A DNA stretch of 64,000 nucleotides from Alentia gelatinosa. Lineage: Eukaryota > Annelida > Polychaeta > Phyllodocida > Polynoidae. The stretch covers positions 24,431,716-24,495,715 of the forward strand of contig OX465587.1 of NCBI GenBank assembly GCA_950022655.1, read 5' to 3'. Both the position numbers and the translations under genes were made by a program. Below, piece by piece: positions 44,244 through 55,600 of this stretch; positions within the stretch are counted from its first letter, which is position 1; each line of letters opens with the position of its first letter. The notes beneath the pieces are model-generated. The model made no database searches. It was not told the DNA's origin and saw nothing but the letters and a program-made list of their open reading frames with translations.

Positions 44244-46192
44244 AAATGATTATTCATTTTGATTTGATATGCCAAGATGCAGATATATCTCGTATATATT
44301 CTATCAAAAATATATTAAGATAGCACATTTTTCTGGGGAAATCTTATCGAATTTATAACAAATAGTATAATATGAAACGGAATCTCTAAAACGGATGCCC
44401 TCTAAGGGATGATTGACTGGTGCCCAACAAAGTCTTCCATATGGTGTAAAAGTGACGCACCACAGTGTTTAGAGCGATTAACAATGCCCGGATGTGCCTC
44501 AGGGCGCACGTAACGCGCAAATGCAGTCGGGAAGCAGGTTCAACCAATGGGCAGCGATGCGCAGATGATATCTTTTGTGGCCTTTCCATCTCCTTTTTAT
44601 CGGCAGTGGGTAACTTTGTTAGGCCGCTATAGGGATGCATTGCACCAGCTCAGATCCACTTAGTGGATTTTGTAAGGTGATACCTACTAAGGAGATTACG
44701 CTGGTCTCTGGCTGGCAACATGCTGTGGGGTAAGGGGGGATGCTGAACGCGGGTACCAGCGCGTGCTCCTTATTACAGAGGGGACATCCGGTGTCGTAAC
44801 GACGGTCGGACATCTCTCGTCGTAGTCGTAGGTCGAATTACAGCGATCGGTCGTTGGATTATCGGTCGTTGGAGACTGCGCTGTCTGCTGGTCACCGGCG
44901 ACCGTTTCTTATAGTCATTTGTCGCTGGTAGCTTTCCTCCTCTTACTGGTCGCTTGTTGGTCCTCGCTTCTCGCTGGTCTCTTTCCGGTAACTCGCTTTA
45001 GGGCTAGTCGCTCGTTGTTGGCTGCCTACTGGAGTTCAGAGAGAGATTGCATGTGGTCGGGCGACCGGAATATTGCGACAGGGCCAGCACTTAACTGGGT
45101 GGGCCAGTGGGCGGGCGTAGTAGTCAGGGCAGAGAATGGGCAGAGAATGGCAGCACGGCAGCAGTGAAATTGACTTGCGCGCTGGAATAAACGCCGAACT
45201 TATGGGTATCTTTGAGATGTAGGAATCAATTACGTGCGAGTCGTCGATCCCGGCGGCCGGCGAGCCGGTTAGGTCGGCCGGCTATTGAATCAGGCACCTC
45301 GCGCGCCCGCCGCTCCTGTCGCCGACCCCGGCCATAGTAAACTGTGCAAATGAAATCAGGGCGGGGCCTTTTGCTGCCTTGTAAGTGACACACGGTCACA
45401 GCAGACTACGTCCTGAACCTGGTCCCCTTCAAATCCCCCCTCGACCCGAATCTATTCTCTCCAGGTCTGCCTCGATCCCTGATTCTCCGTCTGCCCTCTG
45501 GTCCCCTGTCTGCCCATTCCTTTCCCGCTGGCCAGCCTGACTTACATCCCTTCCATTGTGACTGTCCTCCTTGTTCATGACCCCATTAAGTTTTCCAGTG
45601 TTTCTGTCTTCCATTCTCCTCTCCCTCTCCGCCGGCCTGCGCCTTTGTATTGAGCATTGTCTCTCCTCCATCTCTAACTTCTCCATTGCTGTGTCCCATT
45701 GACTTGGAATACCTTGTTCTTTCATATTCACTCTTTTTCATCCTCCTTTCCTTCATATTACATACGTATATCACAATCTGGGAATCCCTCTCCATGGTTT
45801 TCTCTGTTTTCTCTGTGGCTGACTCTCCCTTAAGACAACTCAACCATCATATTGCTTTTATGAAATCTTTAAGTCTACCTCCATCTCCCTTTCTCCTTTT
45901 CTCTCTGTCGTCTATTCGTCTATGTTTACCTGACACTTCGTATTATTCTATATGGCTAGATACATCTGACTCCTACTTTTGTGTTTACCACATTTACAAA
46001 TGATCTGGCCACGTCTGTTCTGTTTCCCGTAACTCCCACTGTTTTCCCCCCTTGTTTCCCATCATGTATAGCCACATGCACATCATTCTTACTTGCTCCA
46101 CTTGGTTTCTTCTCTTCCTCTCCTCTTTGTCCTATTCCCCCGACACTTTGCACCGTAATCCCATTTTGCGCACCGACATTCACCACCCTTAA
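44244..46192. other. No supported gene; short-motif and CpG-rich patches
   Basis: Between 44790 and 45025 variants of 'ggtcgttgg' and 'cgctggtc' recur irregularly, a degenerate short repeat. A CpG-rich block at 45230-45370 contains 'ccggcggccggcgagccgg' and an octamer-like TGCAAATGA, promoter-like. The sequence at 45420-46160 is pyrimidine-rich, giving Ser/Pro/Leu frames that are not called. Confidence 0.35.
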
Positions 46193-46590
46193 GTGGCGTT
46201 TCCACTTGCCGATTGTGACCACCGAGTGCGACATTTAGCACCGCCGACCGATTATGTGACACATTTGGTATACAACAATTCTCAGGTGGAAACAAAAAGA
46301 ATCAACGATTTTTCTCTCCAACCTTGCGCAACATAGTATATCACCACCTACTAACTTTCAAGGCCACCGACGAAACTAAGATTGAATTAAACTTTGGCTG
46401 AATGAATTTGACTGTCAAAATTCGCTGGGTGACTTCTATAATTCCCTTTTTATTGAAAGACAACGTTTATTCAGACTACCACCGATTAATCACACCGATG
46501 ATATCTCAAGCAGAACCACTGACCGACTTGTATACAGGGTTCGATGGCTATTCTCTCGGTGACGTTTTCGTCGGCAGGCTGAAACGCCAC
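46193..46590. repeat. Family A inverted-repeat element, full copy
   Basis: The best-preserved ends of the family: GTGGCGTTTCCACTTGCCGA on the left and TCGGCAGGCTGAAACGCCAC on the right, inverse complements apart from a few changes. TTAA precedes the left end and ATTA follows the right end, so the target preference may be TTA(A). Internal 'accgacttgtatacagggt' and 'catttagcaccgcc' are shared with other copies. No coding frame spans it. Confidence 0.75.
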
Positions 46591-48185
46591 ATTATACATA
46601 GAACTGCACAGAGCTCTGTCTTGAAGATTGCGCCAACTCCAGGGTTCCCGTTTAACGCTGATCTCAATATGAGGTTAGACTGGGTCACGTGACGAATGGC
46701 GTCTCAGACTGAGCATGGGAACGCGACCACGTGACTGGCTGTGCCCCGTGGGCTTATTTATTCCCTTTCTCTCCACCGTGCCTTCTAGGCCTCATCGGCA
46801 TCTTTTATTTTTCCGGCTATTTTCTATAGAGTTCGCGAGGTGGGTTGGCCGTAGGGCGGAAACGTGGCCACCAATGATGAGCCATGCAACAACACCGGCG
46901 CATATCCAGCCCTTAAGTCAATACTCCCAATATTTCCTGTCCCTTTGTAAACTCTCCGGACGACATTCGTATTCCGAGAACGACTCCAGGTTTCCTTCTA
47001 AACATTCGCTAGTTGGGCGACGTCACGAGGCCTTGTATACACACGAGAATGTAAATATATCACCCCCCCCCCCTAATCATACCTAATTCTTTCTCACTTA
47101 ATTTGAGGAACTTGTTTCTAATTACAATGATAATATAATTGATGCATAAAACAATGATACTATAATTCATGCATAAATGGTCAGACGTAGGCTGAAATCT
47201 CTCTAGAAACGGCTTCGAGAAACTGCATCATCATATGAAACGAGTTTGTTTAGTTTTGCTGTGTATTCCATACCCTTACAATATGAATAGAAATTGATAA
47301 GATAAGTGGTACATGTGCTTTTAGAATTATATTTGGAAGATAATAAATTGCAGACAGTGGTTGGGGATAGTGACTATTTCTGAAGCATACATGTCATGTT
47401 TATGACCTAATTTACGGAGAAGACACTGGAAAAAATCTTATTAGGAACTCATATTTACATGAATCGTGTATACATGATGTAATAAATGTGAATAAACAAC
47501 TGCAAAAGTGCGCCGTTATGGTTCCCAGAGACACGTATTAATGGGATTCACTGTGCTATGGGAGCAGTAGAAGTCTAGATTGCTTGTGGGATCGACATGA
47601 TTTACAAGTTGAGAAGCAATTAACATGACCAATAGGCTTAGCGTGACAACAGGTTGATCTAAATGACTCAGGACACACACTGCTGTGAACTGGCGTGCAC
47701 TCTGTTAACCAGCGTGGTCGATGCATTCCACACCTCCGCCGGTTTTCTGCAAATCATTACCAACTGTTTCCGCCGAGCTGTCTTTTTGTCAGCCACACTA
47801 AGCCTAATCCGTTTTCAGGTATTAGCTTTGCTGAAAACATCGATTTCGCCCACCAACGTCTGTCTTTCATCCCAATCGCCTGAATGCAAATAAAGATCTT
47901 TCAAATCTTGTTGCGTCTTTAGAATTGAGTTGCTTTCCGTGTAACCACCACTGGAGCTGCATCGCCAACGCCAGGGCCCCGCACCACCCAGCAAACTTTA
48001 TTCAATTCCTAACAGAATTGTTCCCTGATTGGGGGTGACAAAATAGAAGCGACAAGGAAACCAGCTTTTGGTTTTTAGTCAGGCTCACCAGCTGAATAAT
48101 CAATGGGCAGGTAATTGGTGGGTATGGGGGCGGCAGGGCTATACATTAAGCTCGTCTATGTCGCGTGGTGAGGGTTCATAGCGAG
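46591..48185. other. No supported gene
   Basis: CACGTG E-boxes lie near 46685 and 46729 in a small CpG-rich patch. A C9 run is at 47065-47075. A 123-residue plus frame (46715-47086) has no recognised feature. The rest is AT-rich. Confidence 0.35.
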
Positions 48186-48193
48186 GCGAATCC

Positions 48194-48227
48194 TATATAT
48201 CGGCATCCGAGCGAACAGCAATCAGTG
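48194..48227 (+). promoter_or_regulatory. TATA box plus initiator
   Basis: TATATAT (48194-48200) is followed by TCAGTG (48222-48227), with the initiator A 30 bp from the first T of the TATA. That is the canonical animal core-promoter spacing, and TCAGT matches the arthropod/lophotrochozoan initiator. A short open frame starts 15 nt downstream. Confidence 0.45.
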
Positions 48228-48238
48228 ACTCTGGCAAG

Positions 48239-48337
48239 ATGTCTAAGGGACGAATGAGTATGGCAGCTATAGAGTCTATAGAACCGTGCTTACTTCTTGA
48301 TTTTCTACTACAAGCCACTCATATCGATGTCATGTAG
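48239..48337 (+). CDS. Short frame downstream of TATA-Inr, hypothetical
   Basis: The first ATG after the putative start site opens a 32-codon frame beginning MSKGRMSMAA and ending at TAG (48335-48337). It is too short to identify. A possible splice donor, GA|GTATGG, lies within its first 10 codons, so the real product could be the first exon of a spliced gene. It is supported only by promoter geometry; it could equally be chance. Confidence 0.2.
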   Translation: MSKGRMSMAAIESIEPCLLLDFLLQATHIDVM

Positions 48338-48637
48338 CTTCTGATATAGGGAAACATATCTATAACTATAATATAGTCTAATATATATATATATATATAT
48401 GCGGATCAGTGTATTTCGTATATAATCTGCTCGCGGTTTGTGTTTGAGGAAAATATCACATTCCACTGAACGGAGATGGAAGGCATCGTATCATATCATT
48501 ATTTATCAGGAGTCAATAATCTGCCAAGTATATTGGTGTTCTGAGCAGAGCCTTAGAAGTGCTCTGGTGTGGGACTGAGTCATTATTTACTATTCATCAA
48601 TCACATTTTGAATTATCTACCCGGCAGGTATCATTTA

Positions 48638-48927
48638 TTATCTCACCCCAGATATTTTTTCTCCATAGACTTAACATTGGGAACTCGTATCTAATGCCCA
48701 TGAGATATTTAGGAAAAATATCCAATGGGGGATTATGTCACAAATGTTAGCCCATTAGTCAATGTAAAGGGTGAGATAAATTCAGAAACCCATTCAAGTT
48801 TAGGGGCAGAGCTCAATCCCATCTCGTTTGAATCGCTACATAGTTCACGCGGCTTCTCCTTGTGAATTACTACGCGATTCAAACTCGTTTGGGTTACAAG
48901 CTCTGACCCTAAACTTTCATGGGTTTC
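48638..48927 (+). repeat. Two-part foldback element, family D, copy 1
   Basis: Two adjoining inverted-repeat modules. The first (48638-48780) is bounded by TTATCTCACCCC and GGGTGAGATAAA. The second (48785-48927) is an imperfect palindrome from GAAACCCATT to ATGGGTTTC, with a loop near 'cacgcggcttctccttgtgaattac'. The same pair of modules, joined by the same 'ttca', occurs in reverse orientation at 54365-54652. No coding capacity. Confidence 0.85.
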
Positions 48928-50049
48928 CTCTATAGACTGGAAAGCAATGCTTCAGAAAACCTTGTTATGTTTTAGTTAATGGGAATAATTGACTAAAACA
49001 TAAAAATATTCTTCCGTGCGTGTAAATGAATCATATATTGTCTCTGTCATGTATTTAATCGATGGGTGATTGTAATATCATGTGTGTAAATGAATCTTCC
49101 TTAAACTCCTCCAAATCAAACTACATAACTGTAAAGGCAAGTTTTCTATACGACTCTAAAAACCAAAGAAGCCACGCGGCTTTTAACACAGTTGCACCCA
49201 ATAGCTATCTCTATTCACACAGCTATCACCTCTGCATGGGAATACCCGAGTAGAAGTAACAGAATCGGACACGATTACAGAGCACACCGTTGAACATCAT
49301 ACATTCTCTCCCTTGTCTGCCGTTCGCGAGCAGACGACCTTTGTCTCGTGGTTGCCGCCAAAAGTAAGACCACGCATGCGCCTCCGGGGATAAAGTGCTT
49401 TTAATGGCGGACTGCGGCTGTCAAATGCCGACAGAGGGCGCGGCGGGCGCTACCCGACATGCGGTAGACTGCCTGAGGGCGTGGGGCATATACAGAGCGC
49501 ACGGAAGAAGGGGAACTAAAATGGGACAAGAAACGGTTTAGATGAAACGTATAACTTATAAACATAGGTACTCATGGATTTTGAGTACATATGTACAGAA
49601 TAACGATGTGAAATAACCATGGGCAGAAAGATATATTTGATATACAAATTTTGATCATGAGATGTATATATAGGACCAAGACAATAGGTAAAGGTCAAAG
49701 TTTAGGTGGATAAAGACGTAGGTGCATATGAAACATAGAGAAACAAGGGCAAGGAACAGACCAATACTTATACGTAAGCACAAGCACAATAGATATGAAG
49801 CATAGTGTGAAAAATCCACACAGAATGAGGATAACCAATCAAGAGTTATTTTAAAGTCCTAAGAGAGCATGACAACACATACAAATACAATAATTAGTCC
49901 CTTGACAAAGACGAAGTAGCACTGGGATGGAAACACAACGTTTAACCTTGGAGAGCACTGCCTTCTCTAACACAGGGACACCTAGACACAAACACACAGA
50001 GAGAGAAACACAGAGTCGCATAGCCATACGGACTCAAACAGACCCACAA
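48928..50049. other. No supported gene; CpG-rich patch
   Basis: AT-rich apart from 49320-49500, where a CpG-rich patch holds an NRF1-like CGCATGCGCC and a CTCF-like CGACAGAGGGCGCGGC (49428-49446). No exon was recognised. Confidence 0.35.
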
Positions 50050-50300
50050 TTCACCAATAGCGGGGAGGAGTTTGGGGGCGGGCGCCGCTAGGTGGCGGGG
50101 GCGGCGCCACCAGTGATGGCCGCCGGGTGTCGCTGATGTATGATCACGTGGGAGCGGCCGTCACGTCTGGCCCGCGGCGCGAGATTACGGGTGAGATTTA
50201 CGGCGGCGGGAGTGCTTATTCAACGCGCGACATATTGGTAGCCGTTATCGCGGCACCGCGCTGCCGCCCGCCGCCCCGAAGACTCAATCATAATGACCGT
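50050..50300. promoter_or_regulatory. CpG-island-like patch
   Basis: Very CpG-rich DNA with a CTCF-like CGCCGCTAGGTGGCGGG (50083-50099), a CACGTG E-box (about 50145) and a GCGCATGC NRF1-like site (about 50307). It directly abuts the 65-bp minisatellite. Frames starting here run into the minisatellite and are not trusted. Confidence 0.35.
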
Positions 50301-50335
50301 TTGTGCGCATGCCCGTGCAGCCTGTCACGGCAAGA

Positions 50336-51300
50336 AGCCCCAGACCTGTCCAGCAGCAGACTGCCCGCACTGCCAATACCTCCCCATATGCAGCCACCCC
50401 ACCCAGACCTGTCCACCACTAGGCTGCCCGCACTGCCCCCTCCCTCCCCATATGCAGCCACCCCACCCCAGACCTGTCCACCATCAGACTGCCCGCACTG
50501 CCCCCTCCCTCCCCATATGCAGCCACCCCACCCCAGACCTGTCTACCACCAGACTGCCCGCACTGCCCCCTCCCTCCCCATATACAGCCACCCCACCCCA
50601 GACCTGTCTACCACCAGACTGCCCGCACTGCCCCCTCCCTCCCCATATGCAGCCACCCCAACCCAGACCTGTCCACCACCAGGATGCCCACATTGCCCCC
50701 TACCTCCCCATATGCAGCCACCCCACCCCAGACCTGTCCACCAGCAGGCTGCCCGCACTGCCCCCTCCCTCCCCATATGCAGCCACCCCACCCCAGACCT
50801 GTCCACCACTAGGGTGCCTGCACTGCCCCCTCCCTCCCCATATGCAGCCACCCCACCCCAGACCTGTCCACCAGCAGGCTGCCCGCACTGCCCCCTCCCT
50901 CCCCATATGCAGCCACCCCACCCCAGACCTGTCCACCACCAGACTGCCCGCACTGCCCCCTACCTCCCCATATGCAGCCACGCCACCCCAGACCTGTCCA
51001 CCAGCAGGCTGCCTGCACTGCCCGCTCCCTCCTCATATGCAGCCACCCCACCCCAGACCTGACCACCACCAGGATGCCCGCACTGCCCCCTCCCTCCCCA
51101 TATGCAGTCACCCCACTCCAGACCTGTCCACCACTAGACTGCCCGCACTGCCCCCTCCCTCCCCATATGCCGCCACCCCACCCCAGACCTGTCCACCATC
51201 AGACTGCCCGCACTGCCCCCTCCCTCCCCATATGCAGCCACCCCACCCCAGACCTGACCACCACCAGGATGCCCGCACTGCCTCCCCCACCCTCCCCGTA
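50336..51300. repeat. 65-bp C-rich minisatellite
   Basis: About 15 units with 65-bp spacing (for example CCCCATATGC at 50446, 50511 and 50576). Each unit reads 'ccccatatgcagccacccca', 'ccccagacctgtccacca' and 'gcccgcactgccccctccct'. The G-strand of each unit has GGGGAGGGAGGGGG followed by GCGGG, a four-run G-quadruplex motif. All six frames stay open for long stretches (up to 353 residues), which is a composition effect; none is called as a gene. Confidence 0.95.
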
Positions 51301-51725
51301 TGTAACCACCCCGCTGAAGAAATTATCTGGAACCGTGGTGACAAACAAAACTAAAAATGAATAAAACTGAAATGGAGCACAACCATCACCACACAGAACA
51401 TGACGTGAGGGAAAGAGGGAGGGAGGTAGAGGAATCAGGGATGGGACTGATTTCCACATCTGACAAACTGTAGGCGAGTCCACGCCTTGAACCATCTATT
51501 TCTCCCCTCCTGTATTTCTGCTTAGATGACAGGACTATCTCTGCGACGGGTTGCTCGTTCGGGGACCACATTCTAACTGCGAACATAGTCCTAGTCGTTT
51601 CTGGATATATTTCATAGCAATTGTCCTATTTATCATCCATATGCATAGCATATGATAAACTCAAGGACATTGGTGATCCCTGACAAGGCAACTCTACTAG
51701 TTATATATAAAACCATGTATGTGTT

Positions 51726-51769
<44 letters not shown>

Positions 51770-52327
51770 ATATAAATGCATATACGTTATATGTATATAC
51801 ATACTGTTTATGCTGCCCGTCGATGCACCTACATGTATGCCACCGCGCATAAATACCCCTTTAGGCGGTGCTTTTTGGCCGGCAGATAACCAGCCATGAA
51901 GGCTGTGGTAGAGGAAGCCATCTGTTTTGGCGGCAGATCAATTGGGACGCTCCTCTGTTGTACGTTGGCGCATGCACACGTTATGTGCCCGGTGCAGCTT
52001 TACCCATCTGTGAAACCTATTCTCGCCCCATTTAGAAAACGCTCATTGGAAGCTGTTTACTGAGTACCCGGTGCAAACATGATGCAGGGCAGGGTTTTAT
52101 TGTCATCTGATTAAATCGCACCGATAGACATACATCATTTAGGGAAGGCCCGGAGTAGTTCTCTGCCTTATACTGCGTGAAACATCAGCAGTGCAATGAG
52201 GTCATGTTACGCTCTGAGTCCAATTATATATACATATAGGTATGCATGTACATCAATGGTGGCTGAGTGCGATGTCTACGATCAGTCACCGTTGATAACC
52301 TTATTTCCTTAACTAGCTGCTGTTTAA
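51301..52327. other. No supported gene; TA repeat
   Basis: Contains a TA-rich microsatellite at about 51726-51760. Otherwise short frames only, with no motif that I recognise. Confidence 0.4.
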
Positions 52328-52612
52328 CTCTTTCAGTCCGAGCAATGCCTGGAGGCATTCCCACCCAGGGGACGAGCATTGCCTGGAGGCATTCCCACCC
52401 AGGGGACGAGCAATTCCTCCAGGCATTGTTTATGTGTCACCATCACAAACGTTATGTTTTATGAAAAATAATAAATAGATTTACACTATTTTTTCACAAC
52501 AAATAAAAAATACTATGTTCATAAATATAGTCTCGTCCCCTTGGGGTATATAGCAGTATCCTGCCTCGTCCTATAGTGTGCACGCTCCCCATTCAGGCTC
52601 AGACAAAAAGAG
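52328..52612. mobile_element. TTAA-flanked MITE (piggyBac-like)
   Basis: TTAA lies directly outside both ends (52324-52327 and 52613-52616). The termini CTCTTTCAGTCCGAGC and the complement of GCTCAGACAAAAAGAG form a roughly 16-bp inverted repeat with three mismatches. TTAA targets and TTAACyCTTT-like ends are typical of piggyBac. Inside, a 34-bp unit carrying 'gcctggaggcattcccaccc' is duplicated from 52339, followed by a partial inverted copy. No transposase. Confidence 0.75.
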
Positions 52613-52616
52613 TTAA

Positions 52617-54364
52617 AGCACGCTTTTTACCATTACTTGTAAAGGTTTGTATGCACCAAATTTCTATATGAACATGTTTGTTCCGTTGTTGATTACAACC
52701 CTGAGAAACTGTTTGCGCCTGTCATTTTCATCATGAAGTCCCAACTAAAAAATACTCTCCCGGTGCCTTCAGATCCCAAACCCCTCAGTTTCAGCCATCT
52801 TTTTCCAATGCACCATGTGCTTAAACCCTGCTGGCCATCGCAGCTTTACAAGGATATACTGGAAAATTGCCTCAATAGAATTATGCTTTTATGCATTGAC
52901 TCTGCCTGATATGAATCACTGGGATATAAATGTATAGCACATCTACCATAAACTGGTGCTTTGTCCCGGGCCAATTTCGACTGTCAGGTCGAGTTGTTGG
53001 TCGAACAGCTCACAGATATCTTGAGCTGCTCAGACCAGCTTTGCCCCATTTTGTTAGAACTGATAAGGCTCCCCTGGATAATTCTAGAATTATTCTGTTT
53101 TGTTTTCTCTTCAGTGATGGCAGCAGAACGATAGGCAATACCAATACTCTTTATGGTCCAGGTGTACACAATCATGATGGTTGAGTGTGGGCAATATATT
53201 CGCTGGTAGAGACATAACGGCAGTGTCATTACAACTCCTATGAAATACTGTCCTCTGCTAGGAGTACAGTATTAATTATGTTCAGGCTAATTGAGAGGTA
53301 GTGAATGAGCTATGAATCGATGACTGAAAATGGCTCCTTTCTTGTTTTGAGGTTTATGATGATAAGAGAACGTATTGACTAAGCCGAAACACAACTGACG
53401 TTCTCGGCCTTTGTAACATAACTACGTCCCTCCAAAAAGACCAACCAACAACCTCGGACGACCAACACTAGGGGCTCAATAACCATGCTTTCTCTTAGAA
53501 TTGCCCAGTGGTTAGTGGTGGAGTGTGGTGCATGATGGCTTTAAATCGTCTTATTTTCATTTTATCAATAAATAAAGAGTAGAAATGACTTACGTACGAA
53601 ATCTCTCAACCTTTTGTGTGTTTCTCTCGCCTATTGTTACTGTAAAATGGGTAAGCTGGGATGGACAGTTGAGTTCTGTCCATTGCCAAAATATACCAAA
53701 CACACAAACTAAATGAAATTTTATTGTCGAAAATTAAATTCTATAAATTAATTCAAATTGAGCTCTGTATATTACGCTACGAATACCCAGAGCAGTAGAG
53801 TAACACCTGAAACCTAAAGCGACATCTCTACTACACACGCATCCACACGAGGTCTTGTTCCGCATGGCAGTGTGCCTCGCCTTGCCAGTCCAGCCTCGTT
53901 CTTGGGACAAGATCAAGTCACGTGGACAATGCTATCGTGGTCTACGCAAGCGCATTGATCAAAGCAGTCCCCTGATACACTGCTGACTGCCTGACCTAAC
54001 AACCCTCATATGCTAACACTCCTGCTCTAGAGATACATAGCAGCAGTAGATATAGCAACCCCAGTGACATGTCTCCCAACTCCCACCTCAGCACCTCGCT
54101 CATCGTTCCTCTCCAGCAGACGACTTTGCTCCGTGGGTTTCCCGCTCAAATCAGGCACGTCGTCGTGGACGAGCGATAACAGAGGATATGGAAACACGTA
54201 TCGGGCTTTATCGTGTTCTAATTGGCAGAGATTTCTGGCACTCACGGTTTTAGATGTGTAGCTGACGTCGGCTCGCCGTCTCCAGCCTCCCGCCATACTG
54301 GTTGCTTTACAACCCAGAATAAGTGCGCCATATCGCAAGCCATACTATATGCTATACTATGAAG
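52617..54364. other. No supported gene; possible first exon on minus strand
   Basis: Short frames only. On the minus strand an ATG at 54296, reading MAGGWRRRADVS..., runs 17 codons to a consensus donor GTGAGT (plus-strand 54240-54245) in a small CpG-rich patch. It could be a first coding exon, but nothing downstream confirms it. Confidence 0.3.
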
Positions 54365-54652
54365 GAAACCTATGAGATTTTAGGGTCTGAGCTCGTATCC
54401 CATCGAGTTTGAATCACGTAGTAATTCATAAGGCGAAGCCGCGTGAATTACGTAGTGATTCAAACGAAATGGGATCGAGCTCTGACACTAAACTCAAATG
54501 GGTTTCTGAATTTATCTCACCCATAACATGGATTAATGGGGTATCATTTGTAACATAATCCCCATTGGATATTTTTCCTAAATATCTAATGGGCATTAGA
54601 TACGAATTCCCAATGTTAAGTCTATGGAGAAAAAATACCGGGGTGAGATAAA
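54365..54652 (-). repeat. Two-part foldback element, family D, copy 2
   Basis: Reverse-orientation copy of the element at 48638-48927. The palindromic module (54365-54506, loop 'aaggcgaagccgcgtgaatt') comes first on the plus strand. Then the module bounded by TTATCTCACCC (54512) and GGGTGAGATAAA (54641-54652). The copies clearly align but differ at many positions. Confidence 0.85.
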
Positions 54653-54659
54653 GCCCTCA

Positions 54660-55600
54660 ATATCACCCTCTACGCAGCCTGCCATACAGCCTACCATATC
54701 ACAAGCCACATCACAAGCCATACCACAGGCCATACAATTCTTAATAGAGCCAATCATAACACGCACCACAGCATGTCATACAGCCTGCCATGTCACTCAC
54801 CGTGGACCATGGACCCTACCGTACTAAACGAAAACTGGCTGACTGTCTTCGTACATCAAAAAGGTGCAGTGAAATAATCGATTAAATACATTCCAGTGCC
54901 GTAGGCAGAGGGATGTATCAGAACAATAATTTACCAAGCGTCTTGAAGTACGAAGACAGTCAGCCTGTTTTCGTATTATCATATAGCAAAAAATTGTGAG
55001 ATTTTCCTAGTCACGTGATCACATACCCCGTACGTCACAGTGTACGTCACAGCTGTCCATCATGATGCCCATCATACCGCTTGCCAGAAACACATCATCC
55101 CACCTGCAATACCGTCTGCCATACCGATCACCATGCAACTCATCTCACTGTCTGTCTTACTACCCGCAAGGCACCATGCTATACCTCTTTAGAGAACACA
55201 TAGCTATTGTGTCATTGAGGAAGCTGTCTTGCCTCTGACGCCAAACAAAACAGATGACGGGTCCAGTTTTCAATGGATTTCATTTTAAATATGCTTTTGG
55301 CTTGTCATAGAGGGGTGTTAGCTGTATTACGATTATATAGATCATAACAGCAGATGATAGTGTTTGTCCCCAGACTACAGTGGCGCTATGTAACAAATTC
55401 CAGGCGGATGGTAGTAGAACTAGCAATCACTCAGTGTTCTGTATCACCAACTCTGCAGGCTACCATATCAATCGCTAAACAGCCCACCAATAACCTGCAA
55501 AAAACATATGTCATACTGCCCACCATTGCGCCTGCCATACCACCTGCGATGCTGGCCACCATGGTGATTGCAATACTGTCCACCAAACCTAACCAGCCGA
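54660..55600. repeat. Degenerate short repeat rich in 'catacagcctgcc'
   Basis: Phrases of the type 'gccatac.gcctgccatac' recur in three patches (about 54670-54800, 55040-55190 and 55450-55600) with irregular spacing, probably an old, decayed minisatellite. It is interrupted by the inverted-repeat element at 54829-54973 and other sequence. Confidence 0.5.
54829..54973. mobile_element. MITE with 26-bp terminal inverted repeats
   Basis: The left end starts CGAAAACTGGCTGACTGTCT and runs on to TCGTAC. The right end is the inverse complement, with one mismatch in 26. The 145-bp element lies inside the degenerate 'catacagcctgcc' array, which dates it later than that array. The few bases outside (AC-TAAA / TATTAT) suggest the repeat may extend slightly. 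No coding content. Confidence 0.8.

Noticed and set aside
50127..51364. Frames of 311 and 353 residues (plus strand) and several on the minus strand
   Set aside because: All derive from the stop-poor 65-bp C-rich minisatellite and are open in several frames on both strands, a composition effect.
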